NCBI GenBank assembly: GCA_030998225.1
Contig: JAPYXD010000555.1
Location: 9,300,001-9,364,000 of the forward strand
Origin: Diplolepis rosae
Lineage: Eukaryota > Arthropoda > Insecta > Hymenoptera > Diplolepididae
Direction: 5' to 3'
Length of the DNA stretch: 64,000 bases
Shown: positions 9,574 to 20,049 of the stretch, in pieces
How the letters are laid out: every line of letters begins with the position of its first letter
Numbering within the stretch: the first letter of the stretch is position 1
The notes under the pieces: generated by a model
Databases searched by the model: none
What the model was told of the DNA's origin: nothing
What the model saw: only the letters and a program-made list of their open reading frames with translations
Position numbers and translations under genes: made by a program

Positions 9574-10228
9574 GGTAGTTGATCCACGAAAATTAGACCT
9601 CAGGCAAAAATAGATAATTTTGCTTTCAAGAATAGCAATATTATTATTGAATGGCTATTTTGAAAAAGAAAAGATTAATTTCCATGAAAAAAATTTGAAA
9701 TACAGAAAAATAATTTTATTAATAAATTTTATTTTTGCCCCAACTTTTTTTCTTATCACTTCTTATCAAATTTAAAAAAATTATGCGATTTTAATAAATT
9801 ACAAATCACTTTTTCGAGAAAAAGATTCCCTACAACTTAACCATTTCCAATTCTCGAAAATAAATAAATTATTATCAAATTCAGCAATTTGTTTATAAAA
9901 ATTTCGTTTTTTTAATGGTTTCAGCCATTGAAGAATTTATTTTAAAAAATCAGAAACGGTGAAGTTGTGGGAAATCTTTTCTCTGAAAAAATGATTAATG
10001 ATTTATTAGAATCGCATAATTTTTTAAAATTTGGTAAGAAGCGATAAGAAAAAAAGTTGGATGAAAAATAAAATTTATTAATAAAATTATTTTTCTGTGT
10101 TTCAAATTCTGTTCATGTAAAATAATCTTTTCTCTTTCAAAATAGCCCTTCAATAATAATATTGCTATTCTTGAAAGCAAAATTATCTATTTTTGCCTAA
10201 GGTCTAATTTTCGTGGATGAAAACTACC
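9574..10228. mobile_element. TTAA MITE family R2, 655-bp copy
   Basis: Flanked by TTAA at 9570-9573 and 10229-10232. It begins GGTAGTTGATCCACGAAAAT and ends with its inverse, ATTTTCGTGGATGAAAACTACC. The arms continue inward (TAGACCTCAGGCAAAAATAG against CTATTTTTGCCTAAGGTCTA), so single strands would fold into one long hairpin. No coding capacity. Confidence 0.9.
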
Positions 10229-10299
10229 TTAAATGAGAAAAATTAAAACTCTTTGGAGGTAGTAATATCTAATAGGCGGATAGCCTATCGCCATTTTGC

Positions 10300-10680
10300 A
10301 TTGGTCAATTTCCATTGTTTCTTGGGATTAGTAAACCCATATTGGGGTTGCCTGAACTACTATCAACACCGAAACCCACCCTCTGGATCCGTGAGTATCC
10401 AGAAAAGAGAAGCCTGCGGCTTTTGCTAGCATAGAGGATCGACGAGGGTGGCCACCATACCACTAAAGTGACGTCACTGGTGCACTACTATTGGCCAGTA
10501 ACACGCGCCTGACGTCATTTCACGCCCTCTCATTGGCCAACGCGTTTTATCGACATTTCCATCCACCCCAAGTGACTCTAGAGAACACAGAAGCATGGCG
10601 TTTCCGACGAAATGCCGAGCAAAATATCCAAAATAATGCTCATCCATCAACAAAGGAACAAATCAAAAAACCATTCTAAT
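10300..10680 (+). promoter_or_regulatory. intronic island with duplicated CRE + CCAAT boxes
   Basis: A non-repetitive, GC-richer island between two R2 elements. It has two perfect cAMP-response palindromes TGACGTCA at 10469-10476 and 10510-10517. Each is followed by ATTGGCC (inverted CCAAT) at 10490 and 10532. The CREs are 41 bp apart and the CCAAT boxes 42 bp, so the pair looks like an old tandem duplication of a ~41-bp promoter module. About 60 bp downstream, an ATG in good context (GAAGCATGG, 10594) opens only a 13-codon frame. CRE plus CCAAT is a typical RNA polymerase II promoter combination (CREB/ATF and NF-Y sites). No gene product can be assigned; it may be an alternative promoter, an enhancer or a non-coding transcript start. 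Confidence 0.5.
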
Positions 10681-10879
10681 GAGAAATAGATTGTTTTAAA
10701 TTTTTTAGTTTTTTTTGGTCACTAAAAGTGAAAGGTACAAAAAATCAGTTTGCTGAATTGAACTTCTTTTAAAATCTACTAAAAAGTAAAGTTGTAAAAA
10801 TAAGTACCGAACTTTCTGTAAATTTCACGTATCTTTTTTCAGTGTCTGTAAAAAGAAATGTTTATTATTCAATTTATTA

Positions 10880-11741
10880 TCAATTTTATCAAAAATTCCT
10901 AGAATTTCATATAAAATAGTCGGTTTCACGCAAATATTCGTTTTGTCACTTGAAACTACCCTAAAAAGTTGTCTCAAGGTAGTTCATCCAAGAAAATTAG
11001 ACCTCAGGAAAAAATAGATAATTTTGCTTTCAAGAATAGCAATATTATTATTGAAGGGCTATTTTGAAAGAGAAAAGATTATTTTCCATGAGAAACATTT
11101 GAAATGCAGAAAAATAATACATTAAACAAATTTTATTTTCACCCGAACTTTTTTTCTTATGGCTTCATACCAAATTTTAAAAAATGATGTGATTCTAATA
11201 AATCATGGATCATTTTTTCATGAAAAAGAATCTTCACAACTTTACCGTTCCCAATTTTTGGAAAAAAATTCTTTAATGGCTGAAATCATTAGAAATCAAT
11301 TTTCCAAAACAAGATTCTTATAAACAAATTGCTGAATTTGGTTATAATTTATTCATTTTAGAAAATTGGAAACGGTTATGTTGTAGAGAAAGATTTTCCT
11401 GAAAAAATGATTTGTGATTTATTAGAATCACATCAGTTTTTTAAATTTGGTATGAAGCGGTAAGAAAAAAAATTCGATTAAAAATAAAATTTATTAATAA
11501 AATTATTTTTCTGTGTTTAAAATTCTGTTCATGTAAAATAATCTTTTCTCTTTCAAAATAGCCCTTCAATAATAATATTGCTATTCTTGAAAGCAAAATT
11601 ATCTATTTTTTCCTGAGGTCTAATTTTCTTGGATGAACTACCTTGAGACAACTTTTTAGGGTAGTTTCAAGTGACAAAACGAATATTTGCGTGAAACCGA
11701 CTATTTTATATGAAATTCTAGGAATTTTTGATAAAATTGAT
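10880..11741. repeat. 862-bp palindrome with an R2 MITE at its centre
   Basis: Outer arms of about 98 bp (10880-10977 and 11643-11741) are near-perfect inverses: ATTTCATATAAAATAGTCGG against CCGACTATTTTATATGAAAT, and GTTGTCTCAAGG against CCTTGAGACAAC. The centre is the R2 element at 10978-11642. The element thus sits exactly at the symmetry axis of a larger hairpin. Confidence 0.85.
10978..11642. mobile_element. TTAA MITE family R2, 665-bp copy
   Basis: Begins GGTAGTTCATCCAAGAAAAT and ends ATTTTCTTGGATGAACTACC, perfect inverses over this length. The flanks are TCAA and TTGA instead of TTAA, consistent with decay or with the surrounding palindrome. Confidence 0.88.
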
Positions 11742-12387
11742 GGTAGTTCAGCCACAAAAAACTAGGCCTCAGACAAAAATACATAATTTTGCTTTCAAGA
11801 ATAGCAATATTATTATTGAAAGATAAAGATTATTTACCATGAAAAAAATTTGAAATGCAGAAAAAAATGCATTTAAAAAAGTTTATTTTCAAGTGCTTTT
11901 TTCATATCGCTTCTTATCAAATTTTAAAAAATGGTGCAATTCTGATAAATCATGGATCATTTGTCCAGGGAAAAGATTCTCTACAACCTGACCTTTTCCA
12001 ATTTTCGAAAATAAATTCTTGAATGGCTAAAACTATTGTAAAAGCATTTTTCAAAACAAAATTTTTATAAATAAATTGCTAAATTTGACAATAATTGATT
12101 AATTTTCAAAGATTTGAAACGGTCAAGTTGTAGAGAATTTTACCCCTGAAAAAATAATTCATGATTTATCAGAATCACATTATTTTTGAAAATTTGATAA
12201 GAAGCGATATGAAAAAAAGCACTTGAAAATAAAATTTGTTAAATACATTATTTGTCTATGTGTTAAATTTTTTAATAGAAAATAATCTTTTCTCTTTTGA
12301 ATAATCCCTTAAATAACAAAATTGCTATTCTTGAAAGAAAAATTATGTATTTTTTTCTGAGACCTAATTTTTCGTTGCTGAACTACC
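11742..12387. mobile_element. TTAA MITE family R2, 646-bp copy
   Basis: Begins GGTAGTTCAGCCACAAAAAA and ends GTTGCTGAACTACC followed by TTAA (12388-12391). It shares the family core CTTTCAAGAATAGCAATATT and its inverse AACAAAATTGCTATTCTTGA. It lies immediately against the preceding palindrome. Confidence 0.85.
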
Positions 12388-12391
12388 TTAA

Positions 12392-13856
12392 CTGTTATTA
12401 TAACAAGAGCATATTTCACAAATTAAATATTTAGTCCAACAAACCGTTAAAACTTTTAAAATTGTGTTACGAAAGTGTTGCATTTATTCTAAAAAATTTT
12501 TCAAAAGACTTTTTCAATTGGAAAAGATCTTTTGAAAATATTACCTAATGAAACAAAATAGGTACTCTCTAAATCTGAATTAGTTGAAATTCGACTGAAT
12601 TGTTTCCAGTTACCTATTTTTCACTAATTTAGATTTAAAGTAAAAGAGATAAAATAAAAATTTCAATTTACGCTAGAAAAGGCAAAATTTCGCATAGATA
12701 AGAATATTCATCTTACATGGGAAAATGCAATTCACTGATAAAGGAGTTTTAAAAAGAAGAGAAATAGAAGAAAGACAAGTTTCTTTTATTTGGTGCTTTT
12801 GTGGAAGAACTTACTAAGAAGATGCTTCTGCTTCCCTGAAAGCGTGCCCCCTACAAGAATCGGAAAGCCAAGAGTTCGTAATTTAATAAACGTTCTCCTC
12901 TTGGATCTCTCTTCTAGTTTTCTCTCATACTTTTATCCTTCAACGCCATTATTAATGAAGGTCAGCCGAAATAAAAAAAATCCACATCATAAAAGCTAAG
13001 CTAGCTTTTGAAAAATATCCAACCACTAAGAAGAAGGTTTATAAAATCAATTGAAATTGATTAGATTATCCATAATGGACTTTATTAATGCACAAATAAA
13101 TCTGATGGAAAAGATCTGATTGCCGCAGTAGATAATGATAATTTTAGTCAGACAAGATCAAGTATCATTATTGAGCTGCGCAGTTACGTTTAACTTGAGA
13201 TTTTGTATATATGATACGAGATTTACGTATTATACGTAAAAATATATTCCAGATGTCAAAATTGGAGGAACTTACTCTCTAAATTTAAATCAGATTTCAC
13301 TGATACGAAAAGTAATTCTTTTATTAATTTTTTTGCAATAGAATTTTTCCTTACTTTTGCTTCTCAAGAATTTTTTAAAACTGATTAGATTATTATGAAT
13401 AATGGCTTATTTTTTCGAAGAAAATATTCTCTACTATTGTTTTTGATTCTAAAAGTAAAGTTTTCAGTTGCAGAAATCGTTAACAGCATTTTTCAAAAAG
13501 AAACATTTTTTTCTAAATTACTATATGTGAAGACCTTTTACTTATTTTCAAAAATAAAAATAGAGTTGTAAAGAATATTTTCTCCAAAAAGTAAACCATG
13601 TTTTATAAAAATTTAATCTTTTTAAATAATTGGTAAGAAGCGATAGCCAGGAAAAATTATGTTACAAAAACATTACACTAGGCAATAGCCATTTTGCTGC
13701 ATAGTAGAAAACAACTTTTCTAGGTTTTTTTTCGATATGCAAACACACAAATTCGTATATTTTATTTTAATCAAATACTTTAACCAAAGACCATTCGTAA
13801 TGTAACTATGGGTCCTAACTAAAAAACTTTAAATTATACATATATACACGGAGAAA
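12392..13856. other. AT-rich intron with R3 and R2 fragments
   Basis: Contains an R3-like hairpin at about 12564-12645 (CTCTCTAAATCTGAATTAGT and its partial inverse ACTAATTTAGATTTAAAG), an R3 half at 13274-13310 and an R2 type-B fragment at 13320-13660 (CTTACTTTTGCTTCTCAAGA, then ATTGGTAAGAAGCGATAG). An ordered palindrome TTTACGTATTATACGTAAA lies at 13222-13240. Nothing coding. Confidence 0.5.
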
Positions 13857-14125
13857 CTTTTTATATCAATTTTTACTATAGTATTTTTCAATTTAGGGAA
13901 AAACGTATCACTTTGAGAATTTTTGTTGGTAAAAATACTAAACTTTATAATAATTATATGAAACTTCGGCATAGTTCATAGCAAATTTTACTATAGTTTA
14001 TACTAAAGTTTCATATCATTATTATAAAGTTTAGTATTTTTACTAAAAAAAATTCTCAAAGTGATACGTTTTTCCCTAAATTGAAAAATACTATAGTAAA
14101 AATTGATGTAAAAAGTTTCTCCGTG
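13857..14125. mobile_element. hairpin MITE family R4 (CACGGAGAAAC ends), 269 bp
   Basis: The whole element is one hairpin. CACGGAGAAACTTTTTATAT at the left is mirrored by ATGTAAAAAGTTTCTCCGTG at the right, with TA on both sides (13855-13856, 14126-14127). Arms of about 110 bp include TTAGGGAAAAACGTATCACT and its inverse. A second copy is at 38739-39015 and a decayed one near 31884-31991. TA flanks suggest mobilisation by a Tc1/mariner-type transposase. Confidence 0.9.
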
Positions 14126-14127
14126 TA

Positions 14128-14589
14128 AAGTTATTCCCTTCGAAAATCATGTTTTAAACGAACAAAACTTGATTTTTTAGCCAAAATTTGGCAGTTATCA
14201 AAATTCAAAGCCCTTGTATACAAATAATTCTTGTCCAATTTCAATAAAATCTACTGGATTTGTAGCTTTATCTATCTTTTTTATTATGTTAAAATTATAA
14301 CATAATCGTATAAAAATTGGCAAAATGGTACTGGATATAAAAAAAAAATCTTTTTTACAATATCGCAAAAACAAGAGTTGATTGAGTAATATGATGGTCA
14401 TTGTTGGATTTACATACAAAAAAAGTTCAGTTAAAACAACTGGAATTCTAGTTAGGCCATATTTAACAATATTTTCTGGATAGAAATGATATCAATTTAC
14501 ATCCAGTAGGATCATTTAGAAACCGTGAATTTTGAATTTATAAAAATTAAATTTATTAATTTAAATATTTAGGTATAATATTAGTCGTA
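14128..14589. other. AT-rich intron, nothing recognised
   Basis: A 73-codon minus-strand frame (14198-14419) has low-complexity content and no motif. I see no repeat ends. Confidence 0.5.
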
Positions 14590-16278
14590 CCCATGCAGAA
14601 ATTGCCCAAATTGTTCCCACGTTCCGATCTGGGCCCGATCAGATTTTCCACATGTGACCGCAGAGGGGCACTTGGTGTGGCCCGAGTCGGAACCACCCGT
14701 GCGGAAATTTTGTCATGGCGCTAGCCAGGCCCCAACCAGGAAAAACCGGGCCCCAACTTGGGTATCGAGGCAGGACCAAACCGCAAATGAAACACCTAAC
14801 CCGACCAAAGCCTACCTCATGGCCCAAATTGGTCCCAACTTGGCACCGTTCATTTTGTGAGTCTCACCCATATTGAATCAGTGCCTCAGCCATATTAAAA
14901 TTTTTTTTAATATCTTCATCTAATCCTTCTAGAATAATTTTCGAGATTTAAAATGTAGTCCAAGTCATATATTTTAATATTATTAACAAATATTTTGAAT
15001 TAAATTTGATTTTGAGATTACACTGAAACTAAGTATGAACTTTTTAAAAAACTTTCAATGGAGTTCACGACAGCCCTTTTATTTATTAAAAATAAAAGTG
15101 TCAAACACGCAGTTAAAATAAATAAAAAAATTTAACACTTTATTCCAACCTCTAAAATGACAGATTCAAAGTCTAATCTACAAATTTGATTTACTCACTA
15201 TCGTTTTCATTGCTTACTCTTCTTGCTCTAATTATCGCGCGATGCCTTCGGACTCGTCCAGTGCTCTTTATTTTGGGCATTTTAATTAGCACGCACAGAA
15301 ATTAAATGCATACACTACCGAACATAATCATTCATATCTTTGGCATAATTTAAAGAACCCAGGTTCAAGACTGAAGGCGATCTAAAAACACAAGCACAGC
15401 CAAAGTAGGTGGCGCTGTAACCACAACAACTATTGAACAAGGATCAAGGTTGGCTTCATGCCACATCCAAGACATTCGCCATGTTATAGCCAAATAATAA
15501 TTTTCCAAGTTGGGGCCAAACTTGCAATAGGGCAAAAATTTGGCAATTTCCACACGGGCACATCGGATTATGATAGACAAGATTATTTTCAAATTTTGTG
15601 CTGTGGTCGTGATATTGTAGTGACTATATTGAAATTAAAATGCCAAAAGCAAAAAGTACATAGCGAGTTCGGAAGCACAGAATCGTTGGTGAAATTTCTT
15701 ATATCCGCATTACAGATCAAGCTAAGTTAATTCACTAGATTCATTACATAAATCCTAACATTGTAATCAACTAGATTATTACTTGAAATATTTTTTTATT
15801 AAAGGTAATTTGAAAAGAAAATTATAATTTTAAGTGTAGAACGTTATTGTCTTTCATTATTTTTTATATCGTATATTCAATTTTCCAAAGTGAATTTTTT
15901 AGAAAGAAAATTATCAATAATGTAATTAATTTTAGATTCAGAAGAATCGAATAATTCTACAGACTACGAAGATGGGTTTGAAAATTATACTTTTTGTATA
16001 CTTTTGATTATACTGTTGCATTAATAATCTGAATTTATGAAATACATTTTTTTGAAACAACTATTTATTGTTATTAAAAAAAAACCTTTCAAATCTTACT
16101 ATTTGTAGAAATACAAAATTAGAAGGGGCCAGATCGGGCCCCCATTTTACAGGTCCAGATCTGGGTCCGATCGGGTATGGCGTTTCATTACTGATCTGGC
16201 GCTAGACAAAGTACCCTATCGGGGCCACATTTTTCACGATCGGGTCCCGATTGACGCCCCACCAAAATTTCTGCATGG
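14590..16278. mobile_element. GC-rich inverted-repeat element, copy 2 (CCCATGCAG ends)
   Basis: Begins CCCATGCAGAAATTGCCCAA and ends CAAAATTTCTGCATGG. Its lead matches copy 1 (GCAGAAATTGCCCAA..., TTTTCCACATGTG), and 15688-16278 is nearly identical to 6886-7479. A second internal GTGCGGAAATTTTGTC at 14699 suggests an element within an element. The middle (15070-15640) differs from copy 1. Small frames inside it have no recognisable content. Confidence 0.72.
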
Positions 16279-16794
16279 CTATCTAAGTAAAAAAGATCGA
16301 ATGAAAAGTGAGCTAACTCAATATCGGAGATTCTGTCTCCTTTTTCTTTTTCCTCACCCTAATGGGATTTCTTGTACGGTGATTCGAGAATTATTCCTTT
16401 GCTACGACACCATCGTTTTATTCGACTATTATTAATTTATCGCTAGCATTATTCTACAGGGTATTTACGATCGATTTAAGAATTACATACTTATTTTCAC
16501 CTGGAATGGAAAAAAAACGACATGAGTAAATATTAGGCTTCAAATAACGTGTAATTCATTAAAAAATTTCTGAAAAAGCGCTCGAAGTACCGCCGGCACA
16601 CAAGTGGAACCCCTTTAATAAAATTACATTGTGAATTCTAAATTACAATGTCGACATTTCGGAAAACAATGTCAATGAAACATATTATAGGAACTTCCTT
16701 CTTCAATCCAATTTTGGACATCATAATTAAATAACAATAGCCTGATCCCCGTAATGTAATATATTTTAATAATAATTTAAAAAATCTGCCCGCT
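16279..16794. other. unassigned intron segment
   Basis: Mixed composition with no repeat ends seen and no coding frame. It may be ordinary unique intron. Confidence 0.4.
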
Positions 16795-18170
16795 TCGCGG
16801 GCACATTCTCATTGCGCGCTTCGCGCGCAGCTCGCTTCGCTCGCAAGTTTGAGCGCGCCTGGGGCGCGCGATTCGATCGTCGCGCTTCGCGCTCGGTCTT
16901 GTGCTCTTCGCATACGTTTAAGTTTATTTCTTATAATTTAATACTGAAGCTCAAAGCAATTTAATGATATTAAAGATGATGTAAATTAGTCATTTTCTCA
17001 AATTCACTAAGTTTCTTTTTCAGTTTAAGTGAAACAGGAAATTCAATTTACTTAAGGCTCTATCGGCCTTAAGGAACACATTCTCATCATGACACTCGCG
17101 CTTCGCGCTCGATTTTCTGTATGCATTTTTGTAACTTTTTAATAAATTACATGATTATTGATAAATTTATTTTCTTCCAAATATCTCAAAAAGGAAAAAC
17201 AATCGTAGACTTTATTTAAGGAAACGATTTTGCAGAACAACGCTTATTTCGTATCTCACATATTTTGGTGAAAAAAATCGGATTTTTTTAATATTCATAA
17301 TCAAAACATAAAATATACATCCTGTCCCGAAATGTCTTAATGAGAATTTGTAGACCTCATTTAGGCAAACAATTTTCCATCTAAACGTTTTTTTTTTGTA
17401 TCTCTCATATTTTGTCTAAAAAATGGAATTTTTGAATTTTAATCGTATTTTTTGGAATTGAAACGAAAAATATATGTTTTATCAGAAACTGTGTGAGACA
17501 AAACTTGTAGATCTTTTTGAAACTAACAACTTTGTATTCTTACGTTTTTTTCTTATTTTACATATTATTGTTAAAAAATTGAATTTTGGATTTTCAAGTT
17601 TTTTTTTAATTAAAAAGAAAAATATGCATCTTATGAAAAAAGTTTACAATTCAAATTTGTAGGTCTTTATTTATTCAATAATATTGTATCATAACGTTTT
17701 TTCGTATCTCGTATAATTTAACTGGAAAATGGAATTTTGATATTGACTTTTTTCGAATTTGAATATGCTGTAACATTTCTAATTTTGATTTAATCAAAAA
17801 ATGTTATCAGGATAATTTTTAGACATTTATGAGCACTATCTAAAACCAGTATTGAAATTTTTGATTTTTTCAAAAAATTATTTTCAAAAACACAAAAGTA
17901 GTGCTCAACCCCTCAATTTTGATTGGATGTGGCTGGTTAACGAACTTGTCCTTACTTTTTCGGCTCCGATAAAGTGTACCAAAGCTCAATTCAATCTGAT
18001 AATTCTATCGAGAGTTATGCCGCACACGACCTACAGACAGACAGACAGACACTTTCGTAAAAACCATTTTTTCTGACTCAGGGGGTCTCAAAACGTAAAG
18101 ATTTGATGAAAATTTCGAAAGTCATTTTTCACATAAAACCAATACCTTCTCATCCATGATGAGAATGTAA
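16795..18170 (+). mobile_element. modular repeat R1, longest copy
   Basis: Starts with a perfect TTCG-tetraloop hairpin TGCCCGCTTCGCGGGCA, then ACATTCTCAT and a second hairpin TGCGCGCTTCGCGCGCA. A ~230-bp spacer with CTTAAGGCTCTATCGGCCTT (inner palindrome) follows, then another ACATTCTCATCATG box at about 17080 and CTCGCGCTTCGCGCTCG. The core from about 17220 to 17800 is four diverged tandem ~150-bp modules (CGTATCTC-type words at 17251, 17398, 17551, 17704). The end has (ACAG)4, GACTCAGGGGGTCTCAAAAC and finally CATGATGAGAATGT, the inverse of the ACATTCTCATCATG box. A 74-codon frame at 17852-18076 is shared with other copies, but its C-terminal part is just translated ACAG repeat. I know no transposase match; class unknown. 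Confidence 0.8.
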
Positions 18171-18320
18171 AAATATATTATATTTTTCTTCGTTTTAAAT
18201 TTTTTAACGGAGAATAATCTTTTTCCATTCAAATGATCCCTTCAATAATAATATTGCTATTCTTCAAAGCAAAATGATGTATTTCTGCCTGAGGCCTAAT
18301 TTCCGTGGCCCAACTTCATA
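18171..18320. repeat. R2 type-A right-end fragment
   Basis: Contains TGATCCCTTCAATAATAATATTGCTATTCTTC and GCCTGAGGCCTAATTTCC, the right arm of R2, truncated on both sides next to an R7 element. Confidence 0.6.
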
Positions 18321-18324
18321 TTAA

Positions 18325-19261
18325 GGCCATGGATCAACCAGATCACGTGACCAAATTCCTGTAAAATTTCGTGTAAGATAACTTCTTTATTTTGCAAAAT
18401 ATTTTCCTGAAAATTTGGAAAATATAACAAAAGACGATAAAAAAGGTCTGTCAACTTCATTTGAGTGAAAATTTGCAAACATTTTTAAAGTTAAGGTAGT
18501 TGTCGTGCCAAAAATCAGTCTCTGGAAAAAGAAGTTTTGCTATGATTTCAAGACTGGTAATTATATCATCAGCCGTGTCATATGTAAGGAAAGACACTCT
18601 TTTTAATAAAAAAAATTTTTAAATTACGAAAATTAATATTTTAATAATGTTTTTTGTAATAGGATATTTCCTTATTATTGCTTCTTACCAATTTTTTGAA
18701 AATGATTGAAGTTTCTTAAATCATAGCTTATTTTTTCAGGGAAAATATTCTCTACAACTTAACCGTTTCCAATTTTTGAAAATAAATTCTTTAATGGCTG
18801 AAATCATTAAAAATCAATTTTCCAAAACAAAATTTTTATAAACAAATTGCTGTATTTGATAATAATTGATTCATTTTCAAAAATTGTAAGGAAAAATCCT
18901 ACTACAAAAAACATTATTAAAAAATTATTTTTCGTAATTTTTAAATTTTTTCATTAAAAAGAGTGTCTTTCCTTACATATGGCACGGCTGATGATATAAT
19001 TTCCATTCTTAAAATCATAGAAAAACTTCTTTTTCCAGAGACTGATTATTGGCACGACAACTACCTTAACTGTAATTATCGATAAATTTTTCAACATTTT
19101 TCAAAATTATTACCAAAAAGAAGTTAACAGAAGTACTTCATTATGTTATCTATAGTTACGTTTGATAAATTTTCAGAAAAATATTTTATAAATTAAAAAA
19201 GCTATCTTACATGAACGAATTAATGTATAATTTAGTCACGTGGTCCTATTAATCCATAGCC
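18325..19261. mobile_element. TTAA MITE family R7 (GGCCATGG ends) containing an R2 copy
   Basis: Flanked by TTAA (18321-18324 and 19262-19265). It begins GGCCATGGATCAACCAGATC and ends with the inverse, ATTAATCCATAGCC; the arms carry CACGTGAC and GTCACGTG. The R2 element at 18495-19065 is nested inside. The word TCAACTTC at 18451 corresponds to the site where another R7 copy (37038-39122) carries its R2 insertion. Confidence 0.88.
18495..19065. mobile_element. TTAA MITE family R2 type B, nested in R7
   Basis: TTAA at 18491-18494 and 19066-19069. Begins GGTAGTTGTCGTGCCAAAAA and ends ATTGGCACGACAACTACC. It shares the terminal GGTAGTT with type A, but the inner arms differ (AAGAAGTTTTGCTATGATTT...). 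About 571 bp, non-coding. Confidence 0.9.
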
Positions 19262-19329
19262 TTAACATGGATTATCTTGAATTGAGATCTCTATTTTAGT
19301 AATAAAAAGCACTTAGGGAAGCAAAAGTT

Positions 19330-19830
19330 TGTCCTTTCGAAAAGCTTGAGTACTGGTTAGAACATTCTATTTCTACGGAATGGCGACACGAAGCTGGACA
19401 AGTGAGAGTGGGGGGTTGAAAATGCGAGTGATAGAGAAGAGCTTGAGGGTGGTATTTAAGAGGATGTTGGGGGTGGGGTAAGAGAAGACGAGGAGGGCTA
19501 TAAGAGGGAGGCAAAGTTGAGACGAGTTGGGATGGGCGACTCTGTACCAGGGACTGCCATTATATCTAAGCCGCCATTTTAAATTGAATTTTCTCCACCC
19601 GCGATAGATCTGAAACGTCTATGCCTTACGGAGGCGCTTCAGAAGGGCCCTCTTTCTTCACGAATACATCCCTAACATCCCTATCCTTTCTCAATCTACC
19701 CTCTTGCGATGGATACCACCCTATAAACTCGCCCTCGTGTTCGTTTCCCACCAAAATGAGGGCTGGCTGCAACGGATAAGCGAAACTCTAATTGAACATT
19801 CCGAGAAACGTGACTCATTTTAATTTTTTT
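19330..19830. promoter_or_regulatory. non-repetitive GC-balanced island in the large intron
   Basis: No match to any repeat in the window. It has purine-rich tracts (GGTTGGG..., GGGGGTGGGGTAAGAG), a GCCGCCATTTTAAA word like a Pho/YY1 site, and TCTATGCCTTACGGAGGCGC. Short open frames on the minus strand have no domain. It could be a conserved non-coding element of the homeobox gene or an unrecognised small gene; the sequence alone does not decide. Confidence 0.3.
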
Positions 19831-20049
19831 TTTCTATCATCTCAAGATATTCATTCACTCTTAGCAAATTTCTTATTCAACTTAATATAAAAGTATATTA
19901 AGTCATTTGCATAGACAGTATATGAAATTTAATACACGTAATTATAAATTTTAATATGCATCAAAGTGTCGATAAGACAGAATATTATGTAGATTCTTTA
20001 ATAACTCGTAAATAATTGAGACTGGTAGATAATATTTTAAATCAATTTT

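Noticed and set aside
9570..10232. R2 as a piggyBac MITE
   Set aside because: The TTAA duplication agrees, but the ends read GG inward rather than the CCY expected of piggyBac; class left open.
10594..10635. 13-codon frame after the CRE/CCAAT module
   Set aside because: Too short to call; good ATG context alone is not evidence of translation.
17852..18076. R1 frame as a protein gene
   Set aside because: Lies wholly within a dispersed repeat, varies in length among copies and ends in translated microsatellite; kept only as an observation.
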